The notes beneath the pieces were generated by a model. That model searched no databases. It was given only the letters and a program-made list of their open reading frames with translations, and had not been told where the DNA came from. Source: Microbacterium schleiferi (GTDB lineage Bacteria; Actinomycetota; Actinomycetes; Actinomycetales; Microbacteriaceae). Taken from it: a stretch of 64,000 bases of DNA. The first letter of the stretch is position 1, and each line of letters opens with the position of its first letter. Below, piece by piece: positions 8,439-17,195 of this stretch. The stretch covers positions 372,001 to 436,000 of the forward strand of contig NZ_JAJGNI010000001.1 of assembly GCF_020781975.1 (NCBI RefSeq), given 5' to 3'. A program made the translations under genes and the position numbers.

Positions 8439-11400
8439 ATGGATCGCTCGCAGGCACAGGTCGTCGCGCTGCCCGCAGATGCGAGCGGCTTGGTCGTCGG
8501 CGCGGCCGGCACCGGCAAGACATCGGCGATCCTCGCGCGAACGGCCCGCCTCTTGCGCGCTGGCGATGTTCGCGCCGACGACGTGCTGATCCTGACGCCC
8601 ACGCGCCAGACCGCGACCGACCTGCGCGACCGGGTCACCGCCGACCTGGATATCGCGACCCCGGGACCCTTGGCGCGCTCGGTCGCGTCGTTCGCCTTCC
8701 AGATCGTGCGATCACGCGCCGTCACGGCGGGCGATCCGCTTCCGCAGCTTCTCACCGCTCCCGATCAGGATGCCGTCATCGCCGATCTTCTGGAGGGCGA
8801 CGAAGCGGATGCCGCTGAGGGGGCATCCCGGTGGCCCGAGTCTTTGGGCACGGCGGTGCGACGGTCCCGGGGGTTTCGGTCGGAGCTTCGAGCTCTGTTC
8901 GCGCTCGCCACCGAACTGGGGCTCGCGCCGCAAGACCTCGAACGCCTGGGAGCCGACCGCGCCAACCCGGTGTGGTCAGCGGCTGGCTCGTTCTGGCGTG
9001 AGTACCGATACGTGCTCGACCGGCTGCGCCCAGCCCATCGCGACCCCGCCGAGGTGCTCCGTGAAGCCACCGAGGCGTTGCTGCTCGGTGGTGTCACCAC
9101 GATGCCGAGCCTCCTCATGGTCGATGATGCGCAGGAGCTCAGCTGGGGTGCGGTGGCGCTCCTGGAAGCTGCGCGCGTGCGGGGAATCGCCGTGCTCGCG
9201 TTCGGGGATCCCGACGTCGGCTCCGGCGCATTCCGCGGTGCCGGTCCCGAAACCTTCGCACGGCTGGCATCGATGTTCACCGATCGGTTCGTGCTGCGGC
9301 ATCCGTACCGCGCCCGTCCCGCCCTCGTGCGGGTTGCCCGCACTGTCGCCGGATCGATCGGAACCGCGGGCGCGGTAGAGCACCGCCTTGCTCCGGGTGC
9401 CGAACCTGCCCCGGTCGAGCCGGCTGCTGAACCCGTCGCCTCGGGCGGAGCCGGCGAGATCACGACGATGTGGGCAGCGTCGCCGCACGAAGAGCTCGAC
9501 GGGATTGCGCGGACGCTGCGCTCCTGGCACGTCGCCGAGGGCCTGCCGTGGCGCGAGATCGCCGTCATTGCGCATGACACGCGCCAGGTCGCGAGGCTGA
9601 CGGCTGAGCTGGCTGCGCGCGAGGTTCCGACGCGCGCAGCCAGTGCGGCAAGACCGCTCGGGGAAGAGCCCGCGGTGCGGGGCTTGCTGCACCTGGTGCG
9701 CCTGGGGATGATGCCGGCCGTCGAGCGCCCCGCGGAGGAGCTGGCGGCGGCGCTGACTTCGCCCTTTGGCGGCCTCGATGCGATCGGACTGCGCCGTCTG
9801 CGCGCCGTGCTGCGGACGCAGGAGTTCGAGGGGGAGACCCGACGTGCGGCCTCGGAGCTGCTCACCGAGGCGATGGCTGAACCGGCGGCGCTGCTGCTGA
9901 TAGACACGCCACAGGCGCGAACTGCTTATCGGCTCGCGCAGACGCTCGCGCAGATCCATGCCGGCGCAGCCCATGGCGACTCCGCCCACGAGCTGCTCTG
10001 GCTGGCGTGGGACAGGTCGCAGTTGGCTGGTGCGTGGCGGGAGCGGGCGCGCCTGGGTGGGGCGGAGGGGGCGGAGGCCACTCGATCTCTGGATGCCTTG
10101 GTCGCCCTCTTCGCCGCAGCCAAGCGATCGGCTGAGCGTGAGGATGAGGATCCGGCCCGCTTCCTTGCCGACATCCTTGGCAGTGAGGTGCCGGAGGACT
10201 CTCTCGCGGCGGCGCAGCGTCGCGATGTGGTCGAGATTCTCACCCCGGCGGGGTCGCTGGGTCGCGAGTTCGAGGCGGTCGTGATCGCCGGTGTCCAGGA
10301 GGGCGTCTGGCCGAACACGCGGCTGCGCGGGAGCCTCCTCGATGGCTGGCGGCTGGCAGACGAGGCTGAAGCATGGCGCCACGGTGGGACCCCCGTCGCC
10401 CTCGATGTTCTCGATCGCCGACGGAGCGTCTTGCACGAGGAGCTGCGGTTGTTCGAGCGTGCGCTGACTCGGGCCGGTACGCGCCTCCTCGTTACGGCCG
10501 TTGACGACGAGGATCAGTCGCCCAGTGCGCTGTTCTCCTATCTCCCCGAGCCGCCGCCACGTCGCTCGGACCGGCATCCGCTCACGCTGCGCGGCGCCGT
10601 TGCCGGTTACCGCAGAAAACTTACCGAGACGGCAGACCCCGCTGTTGCCGAGCACGCCGCCACGCAGCTTGCCGCGCTCGCTCGGGCGGGCGTGCCGGGC
10701 GCCGATCCGGCCTCGTGGTACGGCGTGAGAGAGCGCACGGGTGAGGGCGGCATCCACGATTTGCATCGCGCGCCGGTGTCGATCTCGCCGTCGCGCGTAG
10801 AGGCTTTCGAGGAGTGCGGGCTGGACTGGGCGATCCGCGAGCTCGGCGGCGATTCCCGCACCTTCTCGGCGGGCCTCGGGACGATCTTGCACGCCGCAAT
10901 GGAGACGGCTCCCGACGGAACGTTCGAGCTGCTCGATGCCATCGTCGAAGAGCGATGGGGTGAGCTCGACTTCGAAGCTGACTGGCTTTCCAAGCAGGAA
11001 CGCCAGTGGGCCACGACCCTCACGCGCCGGCTGGCGAGCTACCTGCGCGAGTTCGCCGCCCGCGGGGGAGAGGTGGCCGGCGCCGAAGCGCGTTTTCGCA
11101 TCGCGATCGTCGCCGGTAGCGACGGCCCGAACGTCGTTGCGATCACCGCGCCCGGATCGCCCCCGGCCGGCACTGTGGCGATCATCAGTGGGTCGATCGA
11201 TCGGGTCGAGCGGTGGGTGGAGAACGCCGACCCACGGGTTGCCGTGATCGATTTGAAGACGGGGAGATCCGAGGCCCGCGTGTCCGATGACAAGGTGGCC
11301 ACTGATGCGCAGCTGGCGGCGTATCAACTCGCGGTGGGAGCGGGAGCGGTACCCGGCGCTGAGCAGGGGCAGCTCGTGGGGGCCCGCCTGCTGGTGCTCT

Positions 11401-11606
11401 CGAAGACTCTCAAGGGTACGGATTACCGGATGGCGCAACAGATGCCGCTAGATGCCGACACCCGGTCCGCGCTGCTTGAGCGCATCGTCGCGGATGCCGA
11501 GGCGATGGCTGCCCACAGCTTCACGGCATACCCCGACGTTCATTGCAACGATGATCACTTCGCGGTGTGCCGGCTGCATACGGTCAAACCGGTGAGCGCG
11601 CCGTGA
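8439..11606 (+). CDS. adnA: AdnA-like helicase-nuclease subunit
   Basis: 1055 aa, matching mycobacterial AdnA in length and position. It is one half of the heterodimeric motor-nuclease that resects double-strand breaks in Actinobacteria. Walker A GAAGTGKT lies at residues 21-28. Walker B is unusual, VDDAQELS instead of DEYQD, fitting AdnA's reputed role as the minor motor. The RecB-type nuclease is intact: H818 in LGTILHAAMET, the VISGSIDRVERW strand, and D938/K940 in VIDLKTG with a following QLAAYQL. Three Cys (near residue 797 and two in the last 20 residues) recall the Fe-S staple of AddB-type nucleases, but I count only three, so this is weak. The start is the leaderless ATG. GTGA overlap couples it to adnB. 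Confidence 0.88.
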   Translation: MDRSQAQVVALPADASGLVVGAAGTGKTSAILARTARLLRAGDVRADDVLILTPTRQTATDLRDRVTADLDIATPGPLARSVASFAFQIVRSRAVTAGDPLPQLLTAPDQDAVIADLLEGDEADAAEGASRWPESLGTAVRRSRGFRSELRALFALATELGLAPQDLERLGADRANPVWSAAGSFWREYRYVLDRLRPAHRDPAEVLREATEALLLGGVTTMPSLLMVDDAQELSWGAVALLEAARVRGIAVLAFGDPDVGSGAFRGAGPETFARLASMFTDRFVLRHPYRARPALVRVARTVAGSIGTAGAVEHRLAPGAEPAPVEPAAEPVASGGAGEITTMWAASPHEELDGIARTLRSWHVAEGLPWREIAVIAHDTRQVARLTAELAAREVPTRAASAARPLGEEPAVRGLLHLVRLGMMPAVERPAEELAAALTSPFGGLDAIGLRRLRAVLRTQEFEGETRRAASELLTEAMAEPAALLLIDTPQARTAYRLAQTLAQIHAGAAHGDSAHELLWLAWDRSQLAGAWRERARLGGAEGAEATRSLDALVALFAAAKRSAEREDEDPARFLADILGSEVPEDSLAAAQRRDVVEILTPAGSLGREFEAVVIAGVQEGVWPNTRLRGSLLDGWRLADEAEAWRHGGTPVALDVLDRRRSVLHEELRLFERALTRAGTRLLVTAVDDEDQSPSALFSYLPEPPPRRSDRHPLTLRGAVAGYRRKLTETADPAVAEHAATQLAALARAGVPGADPASWYGVRERTGEGGIHDLHRAPVSISPSRVEAFEECGLDWAIRELGGDSRTFSAGLGTILHAAMETAPDGTFELLDAIVEERWGELDFEADWLSKQERQWATTLTRRLASYLREFAARGGEVAGAEARFRIAIVAGSDGPNVVAITAPGSPPAGTVAIISGSIDRVERWVENADPRVAVIDLKTGRSEARVSDDKVATDAQLAAYQLAVGAGAVPGAEQGQLVGARLLVLSKTLKGTDYRMAQQMPLDADTRSALLERIVADAEAMAAHSFTAYPDVHCNDDHFAVCRLHTVKPVSAP

Positions 11607-14600
11607 CTGGACCTGGATCGGGCGGCCCGCTTCCCGTGGCGCGGTTGTCGTCGCTGCAGATCGCCGACCTTCTCGAGCTGCCCGCGCCCACCGAGCCGCA
11701 GCAGCGCGTCATCGAGGCGCCGCTGTCTCCTGTCCTGGTGGTGGCGGGGGCCGGCAGCGGCAAGACCGAGACGATGGCGGCACGGGTCGTGTGGCTCGTC
11801 GTCAACGGCATCGTCCGCCGCGACGAGATCCTGGGTCTGACCTTCACGCGTAAGGCCGCCGGCGAGCTTGCCGAGCGGATCGACCGGCGCCTCGCCCGCA
11901 TCGATGCCCTGACCCGCGAGGGCCGGATCGAGGCGATTGCCCAAACCGATGCGGAGCATCTACTCCTGCGCCCGCGCGTATCGACCTACAACGCGTTCGC
12001 CGACTCGCTCGTGCGCGAGCACAGCGCCAGGATCGGACGCGACCCTGATGCGGCGCTGCTGAGCCCGTCAGCATCCTGGCTGCTTGCGCGGCGGATCGTG
12101 ATCTCCTCGCGCGATCCTCGGCTCGCACACCGCGAGGACCGGTTCGGAACTGTCGTCGACAGCCTGCAGCGCCTCGCCGGCGAGGTCTTGGACCATGGCG
12201 TCGACCTCGACGAGCTCTCGGCGTTCGGCGACCGCCTCGCGCGCAGCATCGAACCTGCCTGCAACCCGGCGCTGGCATCCCCCGGCGACATCGAGAAGTT
12301 CCACACCGCGATGAGCGCGCTTCCGCTTCTTGCCGAGCTCGTTCGCGACTACACGCGGGCAAAGGCTGCCCAGGGAACCGTGGACTTCGCAGACCAGGTA
12401 TCGGGCGCGCTCCAGATCGTGACGGCCGCACCATCGGTCGCCGACGAGGTTCGCGGTCAGTACCGAGTGGTGCTGCTCGATGAATATCAAGACACCTCGG
12501 TCCAGCAGACCCAACTCCTGGCCGAGCTGTTCGCCGACGGTGCGGTCATGGCGGTAGGCGACCCGCATCAGTCGATCTATGGATGGCGAGGCGCCAGCGC
12601 AGACAACCTCGCGTCCTTCCCTGCAGCCTTCGCCCGCACCAGCGCCTGCACGCACGTGGCACTCATGACCAGTTGGCGCAATGACTCCCTCATTCTGGAT
12701 GCCGCCAACGCGCTTATTGCCGACCACGGCGCTCGCGGCATTCACATCCCGCCCCTCGAGTCCAGGCCGGGGGCCCCCGCCGGTCACGTGGGGCACGTGT
12801 ACGCGAACACGATTGATGACGAAGCTGCAGAGGTCGCCGCTTTCTTCGCGCGGTTGCGTTCTGAGCATGAGTCGGCGCACGGCGGCGGCGCTGCGCATTC
12901 GGGTGCGATTCTCTTCCGCACCAAGCGCCATATGACGGTCTTCGCTGACGCGCTTGCCGAGCGGGGGATCCCTCACCGCATCCTGGGACTCGGTGGACTG
13001 CTTTCGACCCCCGAGGTCGTCGATGTCGTCGCCGTCCTCCGCGTGCTCGATGACCCGCGCCAAGGATCCGCGCTGATCCGCATCCTCTCGGGTCCGCGCT
13101 TCGGGGTCGGGCTGTCGGACCTTGCGGCGCTGCGCCGGCTTGCCGACACCCTCGCGCGGCGCGGGGCCGACCTCACTCCGCTGGCACCGGAGGTTCTGGC
13201 ACGGATGCGGGATTCGGTCGGACCCGACGAGCAGCCATCGATCGTCGACGCGCTCGACAGGATCCGTTCGCTGCGACCCGACAGCGGACTGCTCTCGGAT
13301 TTCAGTCCTGACGGCGTCGAGCGGCTTCGGGGCGCGTCCGGCATGTTCCACCGCTTGCGCGGGGTGCTCGGAGGCCCCATACCCGAAGTCATCCGAGCAA
13401 TCGAGCGCGAACTGCTGCTCGATATCGAGCTCGCGGCCAACGAAACCCGAGGCCCGGCAGGTCTCGCCGCCGCGCAGCTGCGATCGTTCCTCGACGAGAT
13501 CCAGGGGTTCCTCGCCGTCGACGAGCGTGGGTCGCTGTCGAGCCTGCTCGCTTGGCTGGACCACGCCGAAGAGACAGACGAGCTCATGCCGCGGACCGAG
13601 CCACCCGAACCGGGCGTCGTTCAGCTGCTCACCATCCACGGAGCCAAGGGGCTGGAGTGGGACGCCGTCGCGGTTGTGCGGATGGTGCAGGACGAACTGC
13701 CGGCAAGGCCTCGGTCGACGCAGGGCTGGATGGGGTATGGCACGTTGCCCTACCGGTTCCGCGGTGACCGGGCGGCGCTTCCGGTGCTTGCGTGGGAGGA
13801 AGCGACCGACCGCAAGGCGCTACGGAGCGCGATCACGCAGTTCAAGGCATCCGTCAAAGAGCACCTCGCCGGTGAAGAGCGGCGGCTCGCCTACGTCGCA
13901 GTCACCCGGGCGCGCAGCGACCTGCTGTTGACCGGTTCGCGGTGGGGAGGGCAGCGCGACCAGCGCGCGCCCAGCGTCTTCCTCGACGAGATCGGTGCTG
14001 CCCTGGGGTGGGAATCCACCGGCTCGACTGACGACAGTGCGAATCCCTATGAGGACCGCCGTGGACCCGCCGTGATCTGGCCCATGGACCCGCTCGGGAC
14101 ACGCGCCGACCGGGTTCATCGCGCGGCGCGGCAGGTGCGACACATTCTGGATCGGTGGCAGACAGAGCCGCCCGTCGAGCCGGACATCGATCCCGAGATC
14201 GTGCAGCTGCTGGCAGAACGCGACGAGCGTGCCGCGCTGCGCCGTGCCGTCGGCGACGGCCCCCGCCGGGTTGCTGCCTCACGATTCAAGGACTTCGTCG
14301 TCGACACCGGCGCGGCGCTCGACGAGTTCGTCCGCCCCATGCCCGAGCGGCCTTACCGCGCGACGACCCTCGGGACACGCTTCCACGCGTGGGTCGAGTC
14401 CCGGTCGGGTCGGACCGGCCGCGGATCATCCCTGGATGATGCGCTGTGGGAGCTCGACCTCGGCGACGACGACGGCGCCGACCTCGGCGGGGATGCAGGG
14501 GCCGCGACGGGAGAGTCGGAGGACGCCGCCCTGCGGCGACTGCAGGAGACGTTCCTGCGATCTGAATGGGCCGAGCTCGCTCCGATCGAGGTCGAAACCG

Positions 14601-15124
14601 AGATCGATATGTCATTGCGCGGCGCGGCGGGTGTGGAGCAGATCATCTGCAAGCTCGATGCCGTCTACCGACGCGAGGATCGGGGCGGAAGGATCGAGAT
14701 CGTCGACTGGAAGACCGGCGCCCCGCCGCGAACGGCGGCCGATCGGAGCAATCGGATGCTGCAGCTCGCGCTGTATCGTCTCGCCTATCACAAGCGCTCT
14801 GGCGTGCCCCTGGAAGACATCGATGTCGTGCTCTACTACGTCGCCGACGACCTCACGATCCGCTCCGACCGGGTTTACTCCGAAGCGGAGCTTGCCCACC
14901 TCTGGAATGCCGCGCGTGCGGCTCGCGCGGGCTCGTCCGCGTCAGAACCGTCCTCGGACGTGAACAGTGCCGGAGAACTCGATGCAGGAAGGATGATGGG
15001 GGCCGTGACGAGCTCGGAGGCGGCGGCACTCTCGCCCTCGCTCTCCGGCGCGGGCACTGCCTCGTCATCCGCAGCGGGAGAGTCGTCTTCTGCGTCGGGT
15101 GTATCAGACGACTCGTCGAGCTGA
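11603..15124 (+). CDS. adnB: AdnB-like helicase-nuclease subunit
   Basis: 1173 aa. It begins at a GTG overlapping the adnA stop by 4 nt. Helicase motifs are canonical: AGAGSGKT (K54), TFTRKAAGELAERI, LLDEYQDTS (D293-E294), GDPHQSIYGWRGA, LLTIHGAKGLEWD and LAYVAVTRARSDLL. The C-terminal RecB-type nuclease has H928 (LGTRFHAWVES), D1035/K1037 (IVDWKTG) and a QLALYRLAY helix. It should be the lead 3'-5' motor and second nuclease of AdnAB. Conserved sequence ends near LAHLWNAARA, about position 14915. The remaining ~65 residues are Ser/Ala-rich and lie antisense to the tail of the next gene; see the overlap finding. Confidence 0.9.
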   Translation: MTGPGSGGPLPVARLSSLQIADLLELPAPTEPQQRVIEAPLSPVLVVAGAGSGKTETMAARVVWLVVNGIVRRDEILGLTFTRKAAGELAERIDRRLARIDALTREGRIEAIAQTDAEHLLLRPRVSTYNAFADSLVREHSARIGRDPDAALLSPSASWLLARRIVISSRDPRLAHREDRFGTVVDSLQRLAGEVLDHGVDLDELSAFGDRLARSIEPACNPALASPGDIEKFHTAMSALPLLAELVRDYTRAKAAQGTVDFADQVSGALQIVTAAPSVADEVRGQYRVVLLDEYQDTSVQQTQLLAELFADGAVMAVGDPHQSIYGWRGASADNLASFPAAFARTSACTHVALMTSWRNDSLILDAANALIADHGARGIHIPPLESRPGAPAGHVGHVYANTIDDEAAEVAAFFARLRSEHESAHGGGAAHSGAILFRTKRHMTVFADALAERGIPHRILGLGGLLSTPEVVDVVAVLRVLDDPRQGSALIRILSGPRFGVGLSDLAALRRLADTLARRGADLTPLAPEVLARMRDSVGPDEQPSIVDALDRIRSLRPDSGLLSDFSPDGVERLRGASGMFHRLRGVLGGPIPEVIRAIERELLLDIELAANETRGPAGLAAAQLRSFLDEIQGFLAVDERGSLSSLLAWLDHAEETDELMPRTEPPEPGVVQLLTIHGAKGLEWDAVAVVRMVQDELPARPRSTQGWMGYGTLPYRFRGDRAALPVLAWEEATDRKALRSAITQFKASVKEHLAGEERRLAYVAVTRARSDLLLTGSRWGGQRDQRAPSVFLDEIGAALGWESTGSTDDSANPYEDRRGPAVIWPMDPLGTRADRVHRAARQVRHILDRWQTEPPVEPDIDPEIVQLLAERDERAALRRAVGDGPRRVAASRFKDFVVDTGAALDEFVRPMPERPYRATTLGTRFHAWVESRSGRTGRGSSLDDALWELDLGDDDGADLGGDAGAATGESEDAALRRLQETFLRSEWAELAPIEVETEIDMSLRGAAGVEQIICKLDAVYRREDRGGRIEIVDWKTGAPPRTAADRSNRMLQLALYRLAYHKRSGVPLEDIDVVLYYVADDLTIRSDRVYSEAELAHLWNAARAARAGSSASEPSSDVNSAGELDAGRMMGAVTSSEAAALSPSLSGAGTASSSAAGESSSASGVSDDSSS

Positions 15125-16218
15125 CCATCGTCCTGGGCGGGGAGCCACATCGCCAACTCTTCAGGATCGTAGGCGTCTGTGTGCATCGAGGTGTCCGCCG
15201 GCTGCGCATCGGCATCAGCGAGCGCAGCAGAGGTATCGGGCACGCTCCCCAGTACCGCCATGGCATCGTCCATGCCCGAGGAAGTACGAACGACCAGATC
15301 GTCGGCGCCCACGGTGTCCGCGAGCGACGAGAGCAGCGCTTCGGCGTCGGCAACGATCGAGCGATCGTCAGCGTCGTGACCGTGCACCAGCCAGGCCGCG
15401 AACTCGAGCTCGGCGTGCAGTCGAGCTCGGGAACGGAGCAGCCCGTCGGGGGCTCGGCTGCTCGCGGCGACATACGCGTTCAGGACATCGCCTGCCGCGG
15501 CAGGTGCCGAAGCCAGCCATTGCAGGTCTACTGCCGGGTCGCCGACCGCAACGGCGTGCCAATCGACGACGCCGACCACGGTGGGAACCCCGCCGTGGTC
15601 GTCCAGAAAGAAACTCGAGGAGGAAGCGCCGCCCAAGACCACTGTCGGTTCGAAGCGCCAGAGGTCATCGTCGGCGATTGCGCGACGCCACCGCGACACG
15701 AGAGCGCGCGGCATCCGTTTGGTGTGCTCTGCCCGGTCGACAAGACGCGACGCTTCGTCTCTGACCTGCTCCGCAGACCGGACCACCAGTCCCGCCTCGC
15801 GAGCCCAGGACACGGGGAGGGCATGCGTTGCGGCCAGAGCTTCGGCAAGTGCCGGAGCCACGCCCGGGCCGGCGGGTACCTCGCCGGGGTCGACGCGGTA
15901 GCCGGCGATGAAGCTCGTGATCACGGCCGTGTCATCTGCCAGGGGCACTTCGCCGAGCAGCTCCGGTGCCGAGTACGGCAGCAACGCGCGCACGCCGGGC
16001 GTGAGCGCGCGCAAGGCCCTCGCGTCGGCGCGGAGGTCGTCGCCCGCCTCCGGGTCCGTTGCCACACGGATGACGACCTGAGCCCCGGTGTCGAGCGTCG
16101 CCTGCACGGCATCCACGCGACCCGTCGAGTTCTCGGTCAGCGGGGCGACGGCGACGATGTCGGCATCCGGCGCGACGGCTGAGACCGCCGCGGCTAGAGT
16201 GAACAGGGTGCGCGCCAT
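14875..16218 (-). CDS. Phosphotransferase-fold protein with degenerate catalytic loop
   Basis: 447 aa. Residues ~1-300 follow the aminoglycoside/macrolide phosphotransferase fold (MARTLFTLAAAVSAVAPDAD start, AEALAATHALP helix, and VVGVVDWHAVAVGDPAVDLQW matching the metal-binding DxxxxGDPxxDL segment). Where active enzymes have HGDxxxxN, this protein reads LGGASSSSF (residues 195-203), so catalytic Asp and His are missing and kinase activity is doubtful. The last ~100 residues are acidic and disordered-looking, ending RWASSASE. The ATG is leaderless from TACCCT. The final 250 bp overlap adnB antisense. Antibiotic resistance should not be inferred; its place between adnB and nudC suggests a conserved actinobacterial gene of unknown role. 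Confidence 0.78.
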   Translation of the reverse strand: MARTLFTLAAAVSAVAPDADIVAVAPLTENSTGRVDAVQATLDTGAQVVIRVATDPEAGDDLRADARALRALTPGVRALLPYSAPELLGEVPLADDTAVITSFIAGYRVDPGEVPAGPGVAPALAEALAATHALPVSWAREAGLVVRSAEQVRDEASRLVDRAEHTKRMPRALVSRWRRAIADDDLWRFEPTVVLGGASSSSFFLDDHGGVPTVVGVVDWHAVAVGDPAVDLQWLASAPAAAGDVLNAYVAASSRAPDGLLRSRARLHAELEFAAWLVHGHDADDRSIVADAEALLSSLADTVGADDLVVRTSSGMDDAMAVLGSVPDTSAALADADAQPADTSMHTDAYDPEELAMWLPAQDDGQLDESSDTPDAEDDSPAADDEAVPAPESEGESAAASELVTAPIILPASSSPALFTSEDGSDADEPARAARAAFQRWASSASE

Positions 16219-16224
16219 GTGCCC

Positions 16225-16230
16225 AGGGTA
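16225..16230 (-). promoter_or_regulatory. -10 box, leaderless promoter of the phosphotransferase-fold gene
   Basis: TACCCT on the minus strand, six bases before the ATG at 16218. Confidence 0.55.
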
Positions 16231-16286
16231 GGTCTGGCAAGCGCCGCAGCCGTCGCGCCACGCCCTTGAGGGAGGTCCTCGTTCCC

Positions 16287-17195
16287 ATGCGCTCCTCCGC
16301 CGTCCCGCCGCTGGCCCGGAGCGGTTTCGACCGTGCTGAGCACCGCAGAACGACGATCGGCTCCGCGCCGGATGACGCCGCCCTCGTGCTTCCGGTGCAC
16401 CGCGACAGCGCTCCGGTGACAGCTGAGGCCGGATCCGGCACCGCCTTGCACTGGTGGCCGAGCACCGACCCCGCGCTGGCAGAAGCCGACGGCGAGTACG
16501 GCTTCCTCGGCGCCGGACCCGACGGCACGGACCGCTGGGTTCTCGCCCTCCGCGAGGTTCCGGCAAGCCTCGATGACGGGGTTTCGTGGGCGCCGCTGCG
16601 AGTCATCGGCGGAGAGCTCGGCGACGCCGACGGCGGAGCTTTCGTGGCGGCGGTGAGCCTCGGGCGCTGGTTATTGGACTCTGCCCATTGCCCCCGCTGC
16701 GGCTCGCTGAGCGCTCTGCAGTCCGGCGGGTGGTCGAGGCGGTGCTCCTTCTGTGAACAGGATCTCTTTCCCCGCACCGACCCCGCCGTGATCGTCGCTG
16801 TGACTGATCCCGCTGGAACCCGGCTGTTGCTCGGATCCCACGTGGCCTGGGGGATGGGGAGGTTTTCGTGCTTTGCCGGGTTCGTCGAGGCCGGCGAGTC
16901 TCTCGAGGCCACGGTCACGCGCGAGATTCTCGAGGAGGCCGGCGTTCATATCGAGGACATGACGTACGTGGCGTCGCAAGCGTGGCCCTATCCGCGCTCT
17001 CTCATGGTGGGCTTCAGCGCGGTGACCAGCACCGAGATCCCCGTTGCCGATGGGGAGGAGATCGTCGAGGTCCGCTGGTTTGATCGGGCTGAGATCGGCG
17101 CAGCCTTGGCCGGGGAGTCTGATGTGCAGCTTCCCGGGCCCAGTTCCATCGCGCGGGCCCTCATCGAGCAGTGGTACCGATCGGCGCAGCAGTGA
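16287..17195 (+). CDS. nudC: NAD(+) diphosphatase (NADH pyrophosphatase / RNA decapping Nudix)
   Basis: 302 aa. It hydrolyses NAD(H) to NMN(H) and AMP, and in characterised homologues removes NAD caps from RNA. It shows the NudC layout: a variable N domain, a zinc ribbon with CPRC (C135, C138) and CSFC (C153, C156), then the Nudix box G-x5-E-x7-REILEEAG. The NAD-specific signature after the box reads SQAWPYPRS; it is normally SQPWPFPxS, so Pro is replaced by Ala at one position. The ATG is preceded by GAGGGAGG with a rather long 12-base spacing. The stop overlaps the next helicase gene by 4 nt. Confidence 0.92.
   Translation: MRSSAVPPLARSGFDRAEHRRTTIGSAPDDAALVLPVHRDSAPVTAEAGSGTALHWWPSTDPALAEADGEYGFLGAGPDGTDRWVLALREVPASLDDGVSWAPLRVIGGELGDADGGAFVAAVSLGRWLLDSAHCPRCGSLSALQSGGWSRRCSFCEQDLFPRTDPAVIVAVTDPAGTRLLLGSHVAWGMGRFSCFAGFVEAGESLEATVTREILEEAGVHIEDMTYVASQAWPYPRSLMVGFSAVTSTEIPVADGEEIVEVRWFDRAEIGAALAGESDVQLPGPSSIARALIEQWYRSAQQ

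Noticed and set aside
8976..11438. 820-codon open frame antisense to adnA
   Set aside because: Arg/Pro/His/Gly-rich translation without domains, fully inside a gene with clear helicase and nuclease motifs. Long antisense frames are expected with GC-rich third positions.
12068..13639. 523-codon open frame antisense to adnB
   Set aside because: Lies wholly opposite conserved AdnB helicase motifs and shows no recognisable domain.
14566..16182. 538-codon plus-strand frame running from adnB into the phosphotransferase-fold gene
   Set aside because: Arg-rich first half in the wrong frame of adnB, second half antisense to the phosphotransferase-fold gene; no conserved motif.
14875..16218. Annotation as macrolide/aminoglycoside resistance kinase
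   Set aside because: The fold is similar but the catalytic HGD is replaced by LGG and the locus is a conserved core region, so a resistance call is not supported.
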